A stretch of DNA of 64,000 nucleotides. Origin: Desulfurella acetivorans A63 (GTDB lineage: Bacteria; Campylobacterota_A; Desulfurellia; Desulfurellales; Desulfurellaceae). The translations under genes were made by a program, and so were the position numbers. Where the stretch lies: NCBI GenBank assembly GCA_000517565.1, contig CP007051.1:1077039-1141038 (forward strand), in the 5' to 3' direction. Below, one piece after another: positions 33,375 to 43,803 of the stretch; the first letter of the stretch is position 1, and every line of letters begins with the position of its first letter. Below the pieces are notes generated by a model. That model was not told the DNA's origin. It ran no database searches and saw nothing but the letters and a program-made list of their open reading frames with translations.

Positions 33375-34325
33375 TTACAAGAAATTTGTTGTCATAGTGC
33401 GCCACTTTTCCCATCTTTTATCAAGTAATTTCTTTGCGTTATTTCGTGTTAATTCTTTTAAATTGTCTATTATATAATTCTTTATTGAATAGGCTGCTTG
33501 CTGAGGATTTCTATGTGCACCGCCAAGAGGTTCTTGTATGATATCATCTATAACTTTTAAATTGTATAAATCTTTTGCCGTTACATGCATAGCTTTTGCA
33601 GCTTCAACTACATGGTTGCCATCTCTCCAAAGTATTGATGAGCAGCCTTCAGGTGAAATCACACCATATATTGCAAATTCAAGCATAGCTATTTTATCTC
33701 CAACGGACAATGCAAGTGCACCGCCACTTCCACCTTCACCTGTTATTATGCAGATTATAGGCACTTTTAAACCAGACATAATATACAGATTCCTTGCAAT
33801 GGCTTCAGACTGGCCTCTTTCTTCTGCACCTACACCAGGGTATGCACCAGGTGTATCTACAAATGTTACAATTGGCAAGTTAAATTTTTCTGCCAGTTTC
33901 ATAACTCTTTGGGATTTGCGGTAACCTTCTGGGTTTGCCATGCCAAAATTTCTGTATAAATTTTCTTTAGTATTGCGACCTTTTTGATGACCAATTATAG
34001 CTACTTTGTACTTATCTATATAGCCAAAACCAGCTACAATAGCCTTATCATCTGCAAACAATCTATCGCCATGAACTTCGACAAAGTCTTTAACAATATA
34101 ATTTACAAAATCAAGCGTATAAGGTCTATTTGGATGTCTTGCAATTTTTATTACTTTGTCAATAGATAAATTTTCAAATTCTTTCTTAATTATTTCATTT
34201 TTTTTGCGTTCGAGTGCTTCAATTTCTTCATGTACGTCAATCGAGCTATTTTGTGCCATTTGCCTTAAATTTTCAATTTCTTCTTCTATTTCATAAATTG
34301 GTCTTTCAAAATCATATATGAACAT
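33375..34325 (-). CDS. accA: Acetyl-CoA carboxylase carboxyltransferase subunit alpha
   Basis: 316 residues, the normal AccA length. N-terminal coiled-coil, then the crotonase-like carboxyltransferase domain with 'KVAIIGHQKG', 'FNLPIVTFVDTPGAYPG' and 'GEGGSGGALAL' that form the biotin and CoA sites. It transfers CO2 from carboxybiotin to acetyl-CoA to make malonyl-CoA together with AccD, which is not in this window. Three bases separate it from cimA. Confidence 0.95.
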   Translation of the reverse strand: MFIYDFERPIYEIEEEIENLRQMAQNSSIDVHEEIEALERKKNEIIKKEFENLSIDKVIKIARHPNRPYTLDFVNYIVKDFVEVHGDRLFADDKAIVAGFGYIDKYKVAIIGHQKGRNTKENLYRNFGMANPEGYRKSQRVMKLAEKFNLPIVTFVDTPGAYPGVGAEERGQSEAIARNLYIMSGLKVPIICIITGEGGSGGALALSVGDKIAMLEFAIYGVISPEGCSSILWRDGNHVVEAAKAMHVTAKDLYNLKVIDDIIQEPLGGAHRNPQQAAYSIKNYIIDNLKELTRNNAKKLLDKRWEKWRTMTTNFL

Positions 34326-34328
34326 ATT

Positions 34329-35921
34329 TCACCTCTTGCTAACTAAACCATCATCTTTCATCAATTTATATATAATTGAATCAAATAATGCTTTCTTTGA
34401 CGCTTCAATAACATCTTCTCCTACGCCAACTGTTTCCCACCTATCTTTTTTATCCGTCGATTGTATAAGAACCCTTACACTTGCACCCGTACCTTTTTCA
34501 CTCTTTAAAATTCTAACTTTATAATCAATAAGCGCTAATTCTGCAAGATTTGGGTAAAATACAATTAAAGCTTTTCTTATAGCATTGTCAAGTGCATTAA
34601 CCGGACCATTGCCTAAACTTGCAGTGTGTTCTACTTTATCTTTGACTTTTACAATGACTGTAGCTTCAACAGGACTGCGCTCGCTATTGTCGCAACGCTC
34701 CCTATCAATTACGGTATAAGATAACACCTCAAAATAATCCCTAATCTCACCTCTATGTTTTCTTAATAGCAATTCAAAAGATGCGTCTGCAGTTTCAAAA
34801 TAATAACCTTCATTTTCAAGTTTTTTAATCTCAGCCAATGCGCTTTTACCTGCTTTTGAGTCTTTATCTATTGGTATACCCATATTCTGGGCTTTGTACA
34901 TAATATTACTAATACCTGATAAATCCGACACCAAAACTCTCTGTGAGTTACCCACAAGCTCTGGCACAATATGCTCATAGGTTTTGGAGTTTTTAAGTAT
35001 TGCGCTTACATGAACACCACCTTTGTGGGCAAATGCACTTTCACCGACAAATGGCAAATGTTTATTGTGTGGCAAATTAAGTATTTCATCAATCTTTTTA
35101 GATACGCTTGTAAGTTTTTTCAAATTTTCGTCGCTTATGCAATCGATACCCATCTTTAGTTTTAAATTAGGAATAATGGAACATAAATTAGCGTTTCCAC
35201 AACGTTCACCATAACCATTAATTGTACCTTGAACGTGAACTATGCCATGCTTTACAGCTAAAATACTATTTGCAACACCAAGCTCGGAATCATTGTGCTG
35301 ATGTATGCCAAGCGGGACATTCGGAAATCTGGCTTTAACATTCTCTATGATATCTTCAAGTTCCCATGGCAATGTACCACCATTAGTATCTGCTAGCACA
35401 ATTACATCAGCTCCGCCTTCAATAGCTGATTGAAGCGTTTTTAGGGCGTACTCTGGATTGTGTTTAAAACCATCAAAAAAATGCTCTGCATCGTAAATAA
35501 ACTCATCACAATGTTTTTTTAAATACTGAACAGAATCGTAGATTATTTCTAAGTTTTCATCCAATGTTATTTTTAAGGCTTCTTTAACATGCAAATCCCA
35601 GCTTTTGCCAAAAATTGTTATAACCGGTGTTTGACTTTCTACTAACTGTATAATATTTGGATCTTCTTCTACTTTAAGTTTGGCTCTTCTTGTAGAGCCA
35701 AACGATGAAATTTTAGCATGTTTTAAACGTAAGCTTTTTACCTGCCTAAAGTAATCTTCGTCTTTTGGGTTAGAACCAGGCCATCCACCTTCAATATAGT
35801 GCACACCCAAATCATCCAGTATCTCTGTTATTGTAAGCTTATCTTCTACAAGCAAACTTACATCTTCTGACTGTGTCCCATCCCTTAACGTTGTATCAAA
35901 TATTTTAACTTGATCGTGCAT
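34329..35921 (-). CDS. cimA: (R)-citramalate synthase
   Basis: Condenses pyruvate and acetyl-CoA to citramalate, the entry to threonine-independent isoleucine synthesis. From the ATG at 35921 (after a GGAGGGGGG run; the longer frame would start on a TTG inside that site) the protein has 530 residues: DRE-TIM barrel with '[11 protein letters not shown]', the metal-binding '[11 protein letters not shown]' and '[11 protein letters not shown]', and a C-terminal LeuA-dimer allosteric domain. The sequence is of the CimA/long citramalate-synthase subgroup rather than 2-isopropylmalate synthase. It lies between lysC and accA in the run. Confidence 0.93.
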   Translation of the reverse strand: MHDQVKIFDTTLRDGTQSEDVSLLVEDKLTITEILDDLGVHYIEGGWPGSNPKDEDYFRQVKSLRLKHAKISSFGSTRRAKLKVEEDPNIIQLVESQTPVITIFGKSWDLHVKEALKITLDENLEIIYDSVQYLKKHCDEFIYDAEHFFDGFKHNPEYALKTLQSAIEGGADVIVLADTNGGTLPWELEDIIENVKARFPNVPLGIHQHNDSELGVANSILAVKHGIVHVQGTINGYGERCGNANLCSIIPNLKLKMGIDCISDENLKKLTSVSKKIDEILNLPHNKHLPFVGESAFAHKGGVHVSAILKNSKTYEHIVPELVGNSQRVLVSDLSGISNIMYKAQNMGIPIDKDSKAGKSALAEIKKLENEGYYFETADASFELLLRKHRGEIRDYFEVLSYTVIDRERCDNSERSPVEATVIVKVKDKVEHTASLGNGPVNALDNAIRKALIVFYPNLAELALIDYKVRILKSEKGTGASVRVLIQSTDKKDRWETVGVGEDVIEASKKALFDSIIYKLMKDDGLVSKR

Positions 35922-35944
35922 ACCCCCCTCCAAATCTTATTTGA

Positions 35945-37165
35945 TTATTCTTTGTCTAACCCAAAAGCGCTATGTAAAGCCCTTACTGCTAACTCTAAAT
36001 ACTTTTCTTCTATTATACATGAAACCTTTATTTCAGATGTTGTAATCATTAAGATATTTATACCTTCTTTTGCCAATGTATCAAACATTTTGGCAGCAAC
36101 ACCAGGATGAGATCTCATACCTACACCTACTATAGATACTTTAGAGATATCTTTTCTAATCTCAATATCGCTTGCGCCAATCTCTTTAATGACAGGCTTT
36201 AAAACATCAACGGCTTTGTCTGCTTCATTTCTTGCAACTGTAAATGAAATATCGGTAAAACCAGCTTCACTTGCGTTTTGTACAATTACATCAACATTGA
36301 TATTTTTTTCTGCAATAGCTCCAAATATTCTTGCAGATATACCTGGTTTATCTGGTACCTTGGTAATAGTAATTCTTGCTTGATTTTTGTCATGAGCAAT
36401 GCCTGATACTAATACTTTTTCCATATTTTCATCCTCCCATGTTACTAATGTGCCTGGATTATATGTATAACTTGATATAACCATAATTGGTACATTGTAC
36501 TTCATCCCAAATTCAACTGACCTAATCTGCAAAACCTTAGCACCTAAACTCGCAAGCTCCATCATTTCTTCGTATGTTATCCTGTCTAATTTTCTTGCTT
36601 TTTCTACAATCCTTGGGTCTGCAGTATATACACCATCAACATCCGTATAAATTTCACAAACATCAGCTTTTATTGCAGCAGCTATAGCAACAGCTGTTGT
36701 ATCAGAACCACCTCTGCCAAGCGTTGTAACATCATCTGTATCTTCTGATATACCCTGAAAACCAGCCACTATAACAACATAATCATCATCAAGCATCTTT
36801 AAAATTTTTTTTGCATCAATGCTTTTTATACGCGCTTTTGTATGAGCTGAGTCTGTTATTATCCCACACTGTCTTCCAGTTAACGCAACAGCTTTTACAC
36901 CAATTTCATTTAAATGTATGGCTACAAGTGCGCTTGATATACGCTCACCACTTGAAAGTAATAAATCCATTTCACGCTCTTTTGGATTTTTTGCTAAAGC
37001 ATATGCCATTTCAATAAGTTTATCTGTTTCTCCAGCCATTGCAGAAATGGTAACAACAAGCTTATGGCCTTTTTCTTTCGTCTCTTTGATGTGCTTACAA
37101 ACGTTTTTAATTTTTTCTAATGTTCCAACAGAAGTACCACCGTATTTTTGAACTATAAGGCCCAT
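35945..37165 (-). CDS. lysC: Aspartate kinase
   Basis: 406 residues: amino-acid kinase domain with '[10 protein letters not shown]' (6-15) and '[12 protein letters not shown]', then two C-terminal ACT domains (about 265-400) that bind lysine and/or threonine. It phosphorylates aspartate to begin lysine, methionine and threonine synthesis. Length is normal for the monofunctional type. Start ATG with AAAGGGGG upstream. Confidence 0.95.
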   Translation of the reverse strand: MGLIVQKYGGTSVGTLEKIKNVCKHIKETKEKGHKLVVTISAMAGETDKLIEMAYALAKNPKEREMDLLLSSGERISSALVAIHLNEIGVKAVALTGRQCGIITDSAHTKARIKSIDAKKILKMLDDDYVVIVAGFQGISEDTDDVTTLGRGGSDTTAVAIAAAIKADVCEIYTDVDGVYTADPRIVEKARKLDRITYEEMMELASLGAKVLQIRSVEFGMKYNVPIMVISSYTYNPGTLVTWEDENMEKVLVSGIAHDKNQARITITKVPDKPGISARIFGAIAEKNINVDVIVQNASEAGFTDISFTVARNEADKAVDVLKPVIKEIGASDIEIRKDISKVSIVGVGMRSHPGVAAKMFDTLAKEGINILMITTSEIKVSCIIEEKYLELAVRALHSAFGLDKE

Positions 37166-37177
37166 TTAAACCCCCTT

Positions 37178-39295
37178 TTATATTAATAATTCCCTTTTGC
37201 CTTTGTCGTCTGGTTTTGACAATATTCCCATTTTCTCCATTTGTTCTACGATACGAGCAGATCTATTATAGCCAATTTTTAGCCTTCTTTGAATGTAAGA
37301 AATTGTAGGCGAACCACCCTCTTTTATGATTTTTAATGCTTCATCAAAAAGCTCGTCTTTTTCTTCATCAATCGCTTCTTCTATGCCACTTTCTTCTTTA
37401 GCTTCGTTTATCAATTCTTCATTATAAATTGGTGTGCCTTGAGATTTTACATAATCAATAATAGACTTTAGTTCATCATCTGCGATATATGCACCATGGA
37501 CACGCACAAAATGTGATGTACCAGGTTGCAAAAATAGCATATCTCCTCTTCCAAGTAACATTTCAGCACCTTGCGAGTCTAAAATAGTTCTAGAGTCTAT
37601 CTTTGAGGATACTTTAAAGGATATGCGCGCACTGAAATTTGCCTTAATTAAACCGGTCAATACATCAACGCTTGGTCTTTGCGTTGCAACAATTAAGTGT
37701 ATGCCAGCAGCGCGTGCCATTTGAGCTAATCTTGCAATAGATAATTCAACCTTTTTGGATGATACCATCATTAAATCTGATAACTCATCTATCACCACTA
37801 CTATGTAAGGAAATGGTGAATAATCGATTTGACCATTTCTTGCTTTTTCGTTAAAACCATCAATATTTCTAACGCCTGACTCACTCATAATTTTATACCT
37901 TGTTTCCATTTCTTTAACCAAAGCAGCCAATGCGCCACTTGCCTGTTTTGGATCTACAACAGGTGGCATTAATAAATGAGGTATACCATCATACATTGAA
38001 AGCTCAATCATCTTTGGATCAATAAGAACAAATTTTACCTCATCTGGCGTTGACTTGTAAAGTATACTAATTATCATTGTATTTAAGCCAACACTCTTAC
38101 CTGCTCCTGTTGCCCCAGCAATCAATAAATGGGGCATCTTAGCTAAATCCGCTACAAAAGGATTACCCATTATATCTTTACCTAATGCTAATGTCAATGG
38201 AGATTTTGAGTTAATAAATAATTTAGATGACAAAATCTCTTTCATATAGACTGTTTGAATTTGTCTATTTGGTATTTCTATGCCTACAACATTTTTGCCA
38301 GGAATAGGTGCGATTATTCTAACAGCAATAGCTTTCATAGCCATTGCTAAATCATTAGAAAGATTTGCTATTTTGCTTATTTTAATCCCAGATGACGGTT
38401 TAAACTCGTATAAAGTAACAACTGGCCCTGGCCTTACTTCAACAGTTTTACCAGTGACACCAAAATTTCTTAATTTTTCTTCAAGTATTTTTACATTTTC
38501 TAAAATTTCGTTTTCTTCAACTTCTTTGTTTATGTGCACAGGATCATTTAAGAGATCAAGACTTGGCAACACATAACCATTTTTTTCTTTAGAGTCAATT
38601 TTTTCCACAGGATCATCTCTTACAATATTACGCTTTATACTAATGCTAGATTTTTTTTCTTTTAAATCAATAATCTTTTCGTCTGTGTTTTTTTCAGATG
38701 ATGTTTGAGATTTTAAAGTTACATTTTCTTCTATTGCTGTCTCGTTTTTTTCCTTAATCTTTGGTTTTATATCAATTTTTTTTTTGAATTTAATCTTTTT
38801 TAGCTGACTAATAATAAAAATAAACATTTCTTTCGTGGAAAACAATAAACACAATGCAGCAATTGGTGAAAATATTACCATTATGCCTACCCTACCAAGG
38901 TAAAATTCTAAATACTTTCCTATATAATACCCACTTAAACCATATATAAAATAACCATTTTGAGTTAAGAATACCCTGTTTTGATCACCAAATAACACAA
39001 ACATCATGATATTTATTGATATGATAAACAAAAATACAAAAATTATGCTTCTTATAAACTTTATTGGTTTAATTAAATACGCAAAAACGCTTCCAAACAG
39101 TAAAACAGGTATTGCATATGAAAGTATCCCAAAATTTGTAAACAAAAAATTAGAAACATCAGCGCCCACATATCCAATTAAATTATGTATCTGCGTATGA
39201 GGATAAAACATATCGTGAAAATCATAAGAAATTACTGCTAAAAAAATTACAAGCAAAATAAATATATATATAGCCAAAAAAGTTTGTTTATTCAA
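37178..39295 (-). CDS. ftsK: DNA translocase FtsK
   Basis: Moves chromosome DNA at the division septum and activates Xer recombination at dif. The N-terminal about 160 residues have four transmembrane helices; a K/E/S-rich linker follows (about 170-250); the motor domain carries Walker A 'GATGAGKSVGLN', Walker B 'IVVVIDELSDL' and the C-terminal winged-helix gamma domain ('GGSPTISYIQRRLKIGYNRSARIVEQ' region). I place the start at the TTG at 39295, seven bases after GGAGG; a TTG at 39301 is only one base from it. The linker is short compared with E. coli FtsK. The Xer-type gene at 8131 is a likely partner. Confidence 0.92.
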   Translation of the reverse strand: MNKQTFLAIYIFILLVIFLAVISYDFHDMFYPHTQIHNLIGYVGADVSNFLFTNFGILSYAIPVLLFGSVFAYLIKPIKFIRSIIFVFLFIISINIMMFVLFGDQNRVFLTQNGYFIYGLSGYYIGKYLEFYLGRVGIMVIFSPIAALCLLFSTKEMFIFIISQLKKIKFKKKIDIKPKIKEKNETAIEENVTLKSQTSSEKNTDEKIIDLKEKKSSISIKRNIVRDDPVEKIDSKEKNGYVLPSLDLLNDPVHINKEVEENEILENVKILEEKLRNFGVTGKTVEVRPGPVVTLYEFKPSSGIKISKIANLSNDLAMAMKAIAVRIIAPIPGKNVVGIEIPNRQIQTVYMKEILSSKLFINSKSPLTLALGKDIMGNPFVADLAKMPHLLIAGATGAGKSVGLNTMIISILYKSTPDEVKFVLIDPKMIELSMYDGIPHLLMPPVVDPKQASGALAALVKEMETRYKIMSESGVRNIDGFNEKARNGQIDYSPFPYIVVVIDELSDLMMVSSKKVELSIARLAQMARAAGIHLIVATQRPSVDVLTGLIKANFSARISFKVSSKIDSRTILDSQGAEMLLGRGDMLFLQPGTSHFVRVHGAYIADDELKSIIDYVKSQGTPIYNEELINEAKEESGIEEAIDEEKDELFDEALKIIKEGGSPTISYIQRRLKIGYNRSARIVEQMEKMGILSKPDDKGKRELLI

Positions 39296-39297
39296 AA

Positions 39298-40944
39298 TCA
39301 AACCTCCATTATAATAGGCAATACCATAGGATTTCTCATAAGCTTTTTATATAAAAATTTGTTTAGAGCTTTTCTTATTTTTTTCTTTAATTCCAAAGAA
39401 TCCATTCTAACATTTAAGTCACATTGATTTACTAAATTTTTAACCATGCTTGTTGCTTCATTAATGAGCTTTTTAGAACGTTCTTCATAAGTTAAACCTT
39501 TTGTTATAATATCTGGACCACTAATAAGCTCACCGCTTGAGCTATCAAAAGCCAAAATAACTATAACAAAACCATCAGTTGATAGCTGCATCCTATCTCT
39601 TATTACTACATCTTCTACATCGCCAACACCTTTTCCATCAACAAAGACTCTGCCTGCCGGTACTTTTTTTGTAGCCTTCACATTATTGTTTAACTCAAAT
39701 ACATCACCATTGTCAAGCATAAATATATTTTCTTTATTAATTCCAACATCTATTGCAATGTCTCTGTGAGCCATGCGCATCATATATTCACCATGTATTG
39801 GTATAAAATATTTAGGCTTTACGACACCCAGTAGAATTTTTAACTCATCTTTTGAAGCATGACCTGAAACATGCACTTGACTGTTTCTATCATGATAAAT
39901 TATTGCACCTTCTTTTAATAGTGTGTTTATAATTCTATATACTGCCTTTTCATTGCCAGGGATTGGTTTTGCTGAAATAATAAACGTATCCGTTGGTTTG
40001 ACTTTGATTTTTTGATGCTCTTTTGAAGCAATTCTTGATAATCCACTCATAGGTTCACCTTGAGAACCTGTTGTAACAATAATAAGTCTGTCATCCGGGT
40101 AATCTGATAATTGCGATTCTTCAATAATACAGTTTTTAGGATCTTTTAAAAAACCTAATTCTTTAGATATGCTTGTGTTTCTGACCATACTTTTGCCCAT
40201 TATACATACTTTTTTATCAGTTAAAGAAGCAACATCAATTATCTGTTGTACCCTGTGTATATTTGATGCAAATGTAACGACTATAACTCTGCCTTTTACT
40301 TCTTTAAATATATTATAAAATGCTTCGCCAACTTTTTTTTCAGACTTTGTAAAACCTTCATTTAAAGCATTGGTGCTATCGCTTAACAGCAACTTTACGC
40401 CTTTTTCTCCATAATATGCAAGGCGAGCTAGATCAATAGGCTTACCATCCACTGGCGTTTGATCAATTTTAAAATCGCCAGTATGCAAAATTATACCTGC
40501 TGAAGTTTCAATAGCAAAACCTACACCACCTATTATCGAATGCGTCATAAGAATAGGCTCAATTTTAAAATTTCCAATTTTATAAATTTTTTTTGTTTCA
40601 ATCTCAACTAGATCAACATCATTAATTTTAAACTCGTCAAGTTTTTTTTGTAAAATACCCAGTGTAAATTTTGTACCATATACAGGAAGTTTTATCTTTT
40701 CAAGTAAATACGGCACAGCACCTACATGGTCTTCGTGCGCATGTGTTAAAAATAAACCTCTAAATTTACTAGCGTTTTCATAAACATATGTAAAATCAGG
40801 TATAACCAAATCTACACCAAGCATATCCTCTTCTGGAAACATTAGTCCCGCATCAATTAAAATAGCATTTGACTTGTCTTCTATTACAGTACAGTTTAGT
40901 CCAATCTCAGATAAACCTCCAAGAGGTATAACATTTATACCCAT
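39298..40944 (-). CDS. rnj: Ribonuclease J
   Basis: 548 residues; 5'-3' exonuclease and endonuclease for mRNA decay and rRNA maturation. The metallo-beta-lactamase motif 'LTHAHEDHVGAVPYL' (H68, H70, D72, H73), the beta-CASP domain ('TGSQGEPMSGLSRIA') and the C-terminal 'HVSGHASKDEL' block identify it. RNase J in place of a dominant RNase E fits Campylobacterota-like bacteria. It overlaps rsmA by ten bases. Confidence 0.94.
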   Translation of the reverse strand: MGINVIPLGGLSEIGLNCTVIEDKSNAILIDAGLMFPEEDMLGVDLVIPDFTYVYENASKFRGLFLTHAHEDHVGAVPYLLEKIKLPVYGTKFTLGILQKKLDEFKINDVDLVEIETKKIYKIGNFKIEPILMTHSIIGGVGFAIETSAGIILHTGDFKIDQTPVDGKPIDLARLAYYGEKGVKLLLSDSTNALNEGFTKSEKKVGEAFYNIFKEVKGRVIVVTFASNIHRVQQIIDVASLTDKKVCIMGKSMVRNTSISKELGFLKDPKNCIIEESQLSDYPDDRLIIVTTGSQGEPMSGLSRIASKEHQKIKVKPTDTFIISAKPIPGNEKAVYRIINTLLKEGAIIYHDRNSQVHVSGHASKDELKILLGVVKPKYFIPIHGEYMMRMAHRDIAIDVGINKENIFMLDNGDVFELNNNVKATKKVPAGRVFVDGKGVGDVEDVVIRDRMQLSTDGFVIVILAFDSSSGELISGPDIITKGLTYEERSKKLINEATSMVKNLVNQCDLNVRMDSLELKKKIRKALNKFLYKKLMRNPMVLPIIMEV

Positions 40945-41693
40945 CTTTTCTCCTTTAAATATTTAAAAAAATTATATATTTCATGAATGTCAAGCTGTCT
41001 TGGTCTTGCATTCAAGATTAAATTTTCATTTGTATTTAATTTAATAAATTTTCTTATGTTATTTCTTACGGTTTTGTTTGGCTGAGCAAAAAGTATTTTT
41101 AAAAATTCAAAAAAATCCTCTTCTATTGGAGTATTAAATAAACTAACATTATAAGGTACAAGCTCCACTACGCTTGATACAACCTTTGGTGGCGGTTTGA
41201 ATGCACTAGGCTCAACATCAAAAACCTTTCTAACTTTGCAAAAAAGCTGAACAAAAATGCTAAACTTTGAATATTCTTTTGTATTTGGCTTTGCAATCAT
41301 TGTTTGAGCAACTTCTTTTTGTACCATAAAAACCATTTTTTTTATAAGGTCTTTTTGTTTAATCATATTGGATATAATTTTTTTGGATACATTATAGGGT
41401 AGATTACCTACAACACAATATACTTTATTTAATTTAAACGAAGTTGCATCAGATTTTATAACATTTACATTTCTATAATTGCTAAATTTTTCTTTTAGAT
41501 ACTCTATCATATCGTTATCTAGTTCAATTGCATCTATATTAAATCCTTTTTTTATAAGACCTTCTGTTAAAGCACCCTTTCCTGGTCCGATTTCTAAAAC
41601 CTCACACGATTCATCAATTATTAAAGATACAATACGCCAAACAACACTTTTTTCATACAAAAAATGTTGCCCTAACGATTTTTTAGCGTGCAT
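40935..41693 (-). CDS. rsmA: 16S rRNA dimethyladenosine transferase
   Basis: 252 residues. Dimethylates two adjacent adenosines near the 3' end of 16S rRNA during small-subunit maturation. SAM-binding 'EIGPGKGALTEGL', catalytic 'NLPYNVSKKI' (N-L-P-Y) and the C-terminal helical domain are present; the N-terminus 'KKSLGQHFL' is the usual KsgA start. It overlaps pdxA by 22 bases and rnj by ten. Confidence 0.94.
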   Translation of the reverse strand: MHAKKSLGQHFLYEKSVVWRIVSLIIDESCEVLEIGPGKGALTEGLIKKGFNIDAIELDNDMIEYLKEKFSNYRNVNVIKSDATSFKLNKVYCVVGNLPYNVSKKIISNMIKQKDLIKKMVFMVQKEVAQTMIAKPNTKEYSKFSIFVQLFCKVRKVFDVEPSAFKPPPKVVSSVVELVPYNVSLFNTPIEEDFFEFLKILFAQPNKTVRNNIRKFIKLNTNENLILNARPRQLDIHEIYNFFKYLKEKRWV

Positions 41694-42673
41694 TTAATCA
41701 TACTATAGGCTTGAAGTATTGCTTCTTGCATACTTTGAAAGCTTGCTATAAATTTACCTGCTATATCAAATGCACTACCATGGTCTGGAGAGGTTCTAAT
41801 AATTGGCAAGCCCAATGTTATATTCACGCTTTTATCAAAATAAAGCGCTTTCAATACGCTCAAGCCCTGATCATGATACATACTAACAAATAAATCATAA
41901 ATTTTTCTATTTTGAGGTATAAATGCAGTATCCGCAGCAACAGAACCTACCACATCTATGCCTGATTCTTTTGCCTGCTGAACTGCTGGTATAATTTCTA
42001 ATTCCTCCTGACTACCAAACATACCATTTTCTGAATTATGAGGGTTTAGAGAGCAAACAAGTATTTTAGGTTTTTTAACACCAAACTTTTCGATCAAATC
42101 TTTGTGGCTTATTAAAATTGTATCAAATACGCGTTCTTTTGTTACAAGATCGCTTACCTGCCTTAAACTCACATGCGTTGTAACAAGACTAACTCTAAAA
42201 TTTCTATAGCCAAGCATCATTACATATTTTTTTGTATTTGTTTTTTGCGCCAAGATTTCAGTGTGTCCTGGATAATTAAAACCTGCTAAATTCATAGCTT
42301 TTTTGTTTATTGGAGCGCTTACATAGGCATCAATTTTTTGGCTTATTGCCATATCTATAGCATAATTAATAGACTCAAAAGCTAACTTACCAGACTGTTT
42401 ATCAATTTGGCCAATAGCTACTTCTTTTGGATTAGAACTCGTGCAATTAAATACATTTAACGCTTCTTCTTTTATATTATCCAAACGGTCAATTGCATTG
42501 ATTTTAAAATCCAGCTTAAACAACCTTTTATAAAATTCAAATACATTGCTTGCACCAAAGACAACAATATTAAAATCACCTTTTTTACCATATAAAAAAT
42601 ATTTTATTATAATTTCAGGTGAAATACCTGAAGCATCGCCCATACTTATACCAATTAGCGGCTTATTTCTCAT
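41672..42673 (-). CDS. pdxA: 4-hydroxythreonine-4-phosphate dehydrogenase PdxA
   Basis: 333 residues. Oxidises 4-phosphohydroxy-L-threonine in the DXP-dependent pyridoxal phosphate pathway. 'GISMGDASGISPEI' at the N-terminus (usually G-D-P-A-G-I), 'NYPGHTEILA', 'THVSLRQVSD' and 'SMYHDQGL' with metal-binding His are the PdxA set. The D-A-S-G variant of the first motif is a small departure. PdxB-independent PdxJ partner is not in the window. Confidence 0.92.
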   Translation of the reverse strand: MRNKPLIGISMGDASGISPEIIIKYFLYGKKGDFNIVVFGASNVFEFYKRLFKLDFKINAIDRLDNIKEEALNVFNCTSSNPKEVAIGQIDKQSGKLAFESINYAIDMAISQKIDAYVSAPINKKAMNLAGFNYPGHTEILAQKTNTKKYVMMLGYRNFRVSLVTTHVSLRQVSDLVTKERVFDTILISHKDLIEKFGVKKPKILVCSLNPHNSENGMFGSQEELEIIPAVQQAKESGIDVVGSVAADTAFIPQNRKIYDLFVSMYHDQGLSVLKALYFDKSVNITLGLPIIRTSPDHGSAFDIAGKFIASFQSMQEAILQAYSMIKCTLKNR

Positions 42674-42926
42674 AGAATTCCTCGCTTAAAATATCGTATA
42701 ATAAAGGAGATTGGGATTTATTTATAACTTTTTCTGGCAAACCTAAAACTTTGTAAACTACCTTTTTAGAAGGAAAGTATATAGTAATAATATCATTTAC
42801 CTTTACATTGCTTTGGGCTTTTGCCTTTGAATCATTTAAAAAAACAAAACCACCATCACACATCTGCTTTGCAAGCGTACGTCTTTTAACAATACGCGAT
42901 TGTTTTAAAAAAAGATCAATTCTCAT
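42663..42926 (-). CDS. S4-domain RNA-binding protein, Hsp15/RqcP-like
   Basis: 87 residues from the ATG at 42926 (a TTG one codon earlier is less likely). A single S4 domain: 'MRIDLFLKQSRIVKRRTLAK' start and 'GGFVFLNDSKAKAQSNVKVND' split across its loop. Such small proteins bind stalled 50S-peptidyl-tRNA complexes (RqcP, Hsp15). It overlaps both surA-like (11 bases) and pdxA (11 bases). Confidence 0.85.
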   Translation of the reverse strand: MRIDLFLKQSRIVKRRTLAKQMCDGGFVFLNDSKAKAQSNVKVNDIITIYFPSKKVVYKVLGLPEKVINKSQSPLLYDILSEEFYEK

Positions 42927-43776
42927 CAAAAGTGCTAATATCCATAGAGCTTTTTATCCCGCTTAACCAGCTCGAAAATCTCTCATTTAATTTTTCTTCA
43001 AATAATAAATTTCTAATTTTATCTTTTACGTCGTCAAATGACAAATTAACATTTTTTTTATCTAAAACTTTAATGATAAAGTAACCATTGGTAGATTCTA
43101 TTATTGGACTAATTTGGCCAACCTGCATTTTTTCTATGATACCTTGTAATTGTTTATTAATATCTGCTACATCGAGTTGTTTTGGTTCACTTTTGTTTAT
43201 TGAATATTTTCCTTTTACGCTATCAAAACTAGACCCAAGCTGTAATTGTCTCATTGCTTCTTCAATATCAGATTTGCTTTTTGTCTCTATTATATCTAAT
43301 GTAACAGTGCTTTGATTAAATAAGTTTGGATGATTGTCGTAAAAATTTTTAATTTCTTGCTCATCAATCTGGATTGTTGGAGCAAAAATTTTTTGCATAA
43401 CTTTTAGTTTATATGCATTGAATTTTGCAAATTCTTTGTAATAATCGTAACTTAAACCTTCCTGTTTTATTTTTTGCTCTAATTCATCTTTTGTTAATTT
43501 ATTATTTTTTGCAACGTTTTCTATAAATTCATTTATATCCTGGTCCGTTAATACAATACCATCTTTTTTTGCAATATCTTCTATTACATAATCGTTAATA
43601 ACTTCATTTAGCAGTTGTTTTTCATCTTTTGCATGGTAAAATGGCGCAAGCTCTTTTAAGTCATAAGTTGTAATGGGCCTATCGTTTACTGTGGCAACAA
43701 TTTTGTCAATCACTTCGGCTCTAGCAATATTAGCCAAAAAAAACAAACCTGTAATAAAAACTAAAATTTTTTTCAT
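42916..43776 (-). CDS. SurA-like periplasmic peptidyl-prolyl isomerase/chaperone
   Basis: 286 residues: signal peptide (1-20, 'IARA' then E-V), a SurA N-terminal helical domain (about 22-150, 'VIDKIVATVNDRPITTYDL'), and one parvulin domain (about 150-255, 'NGYFIIKVLDK'). Only one parvulin domain is present and typical catalytic His/Cys residues are weak, so chaperone function may dominate. It should help outer-membrane proteins such as the TonB receptor and TolC fold. It follows mfd by 27 bases. Confidence 0.87.
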   Translation of the reverse strand: MKKILVFITGLFFLANIARAEVIDKIVATVNDRPITTYDLKELAPFYHAKDEKQLLNEVINDYVIEDIAKKDGIVLTDQDINEFIENVAKNNKLTKDELEQKIKQEGLSYDYYKEFAKFNAYKLKVMQKIFAPTIQIDEQEIKNFYDNHPNLFNQSTVTLDIIETKSKSDIEEAMRQLQLGSSFDSVKGKYSINKSEPKQLDVADINKQLQGIIEKMQVGQISPIIESTNGYFIIKVLDKKNVNLSFDDVKDKIRNLLFEEKLNERFSSWLSGIKSSMDISTFDEN

Positions 43777-43803
43777 AGTCTCTCCTTTTCATAGAATATC
43801 AAT

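Noticed and set aside
33538-33924. 128-codon plus-strand ORF
   Set aside because: Antisense to accA, whose product is fully conserved; no independent coding signal.
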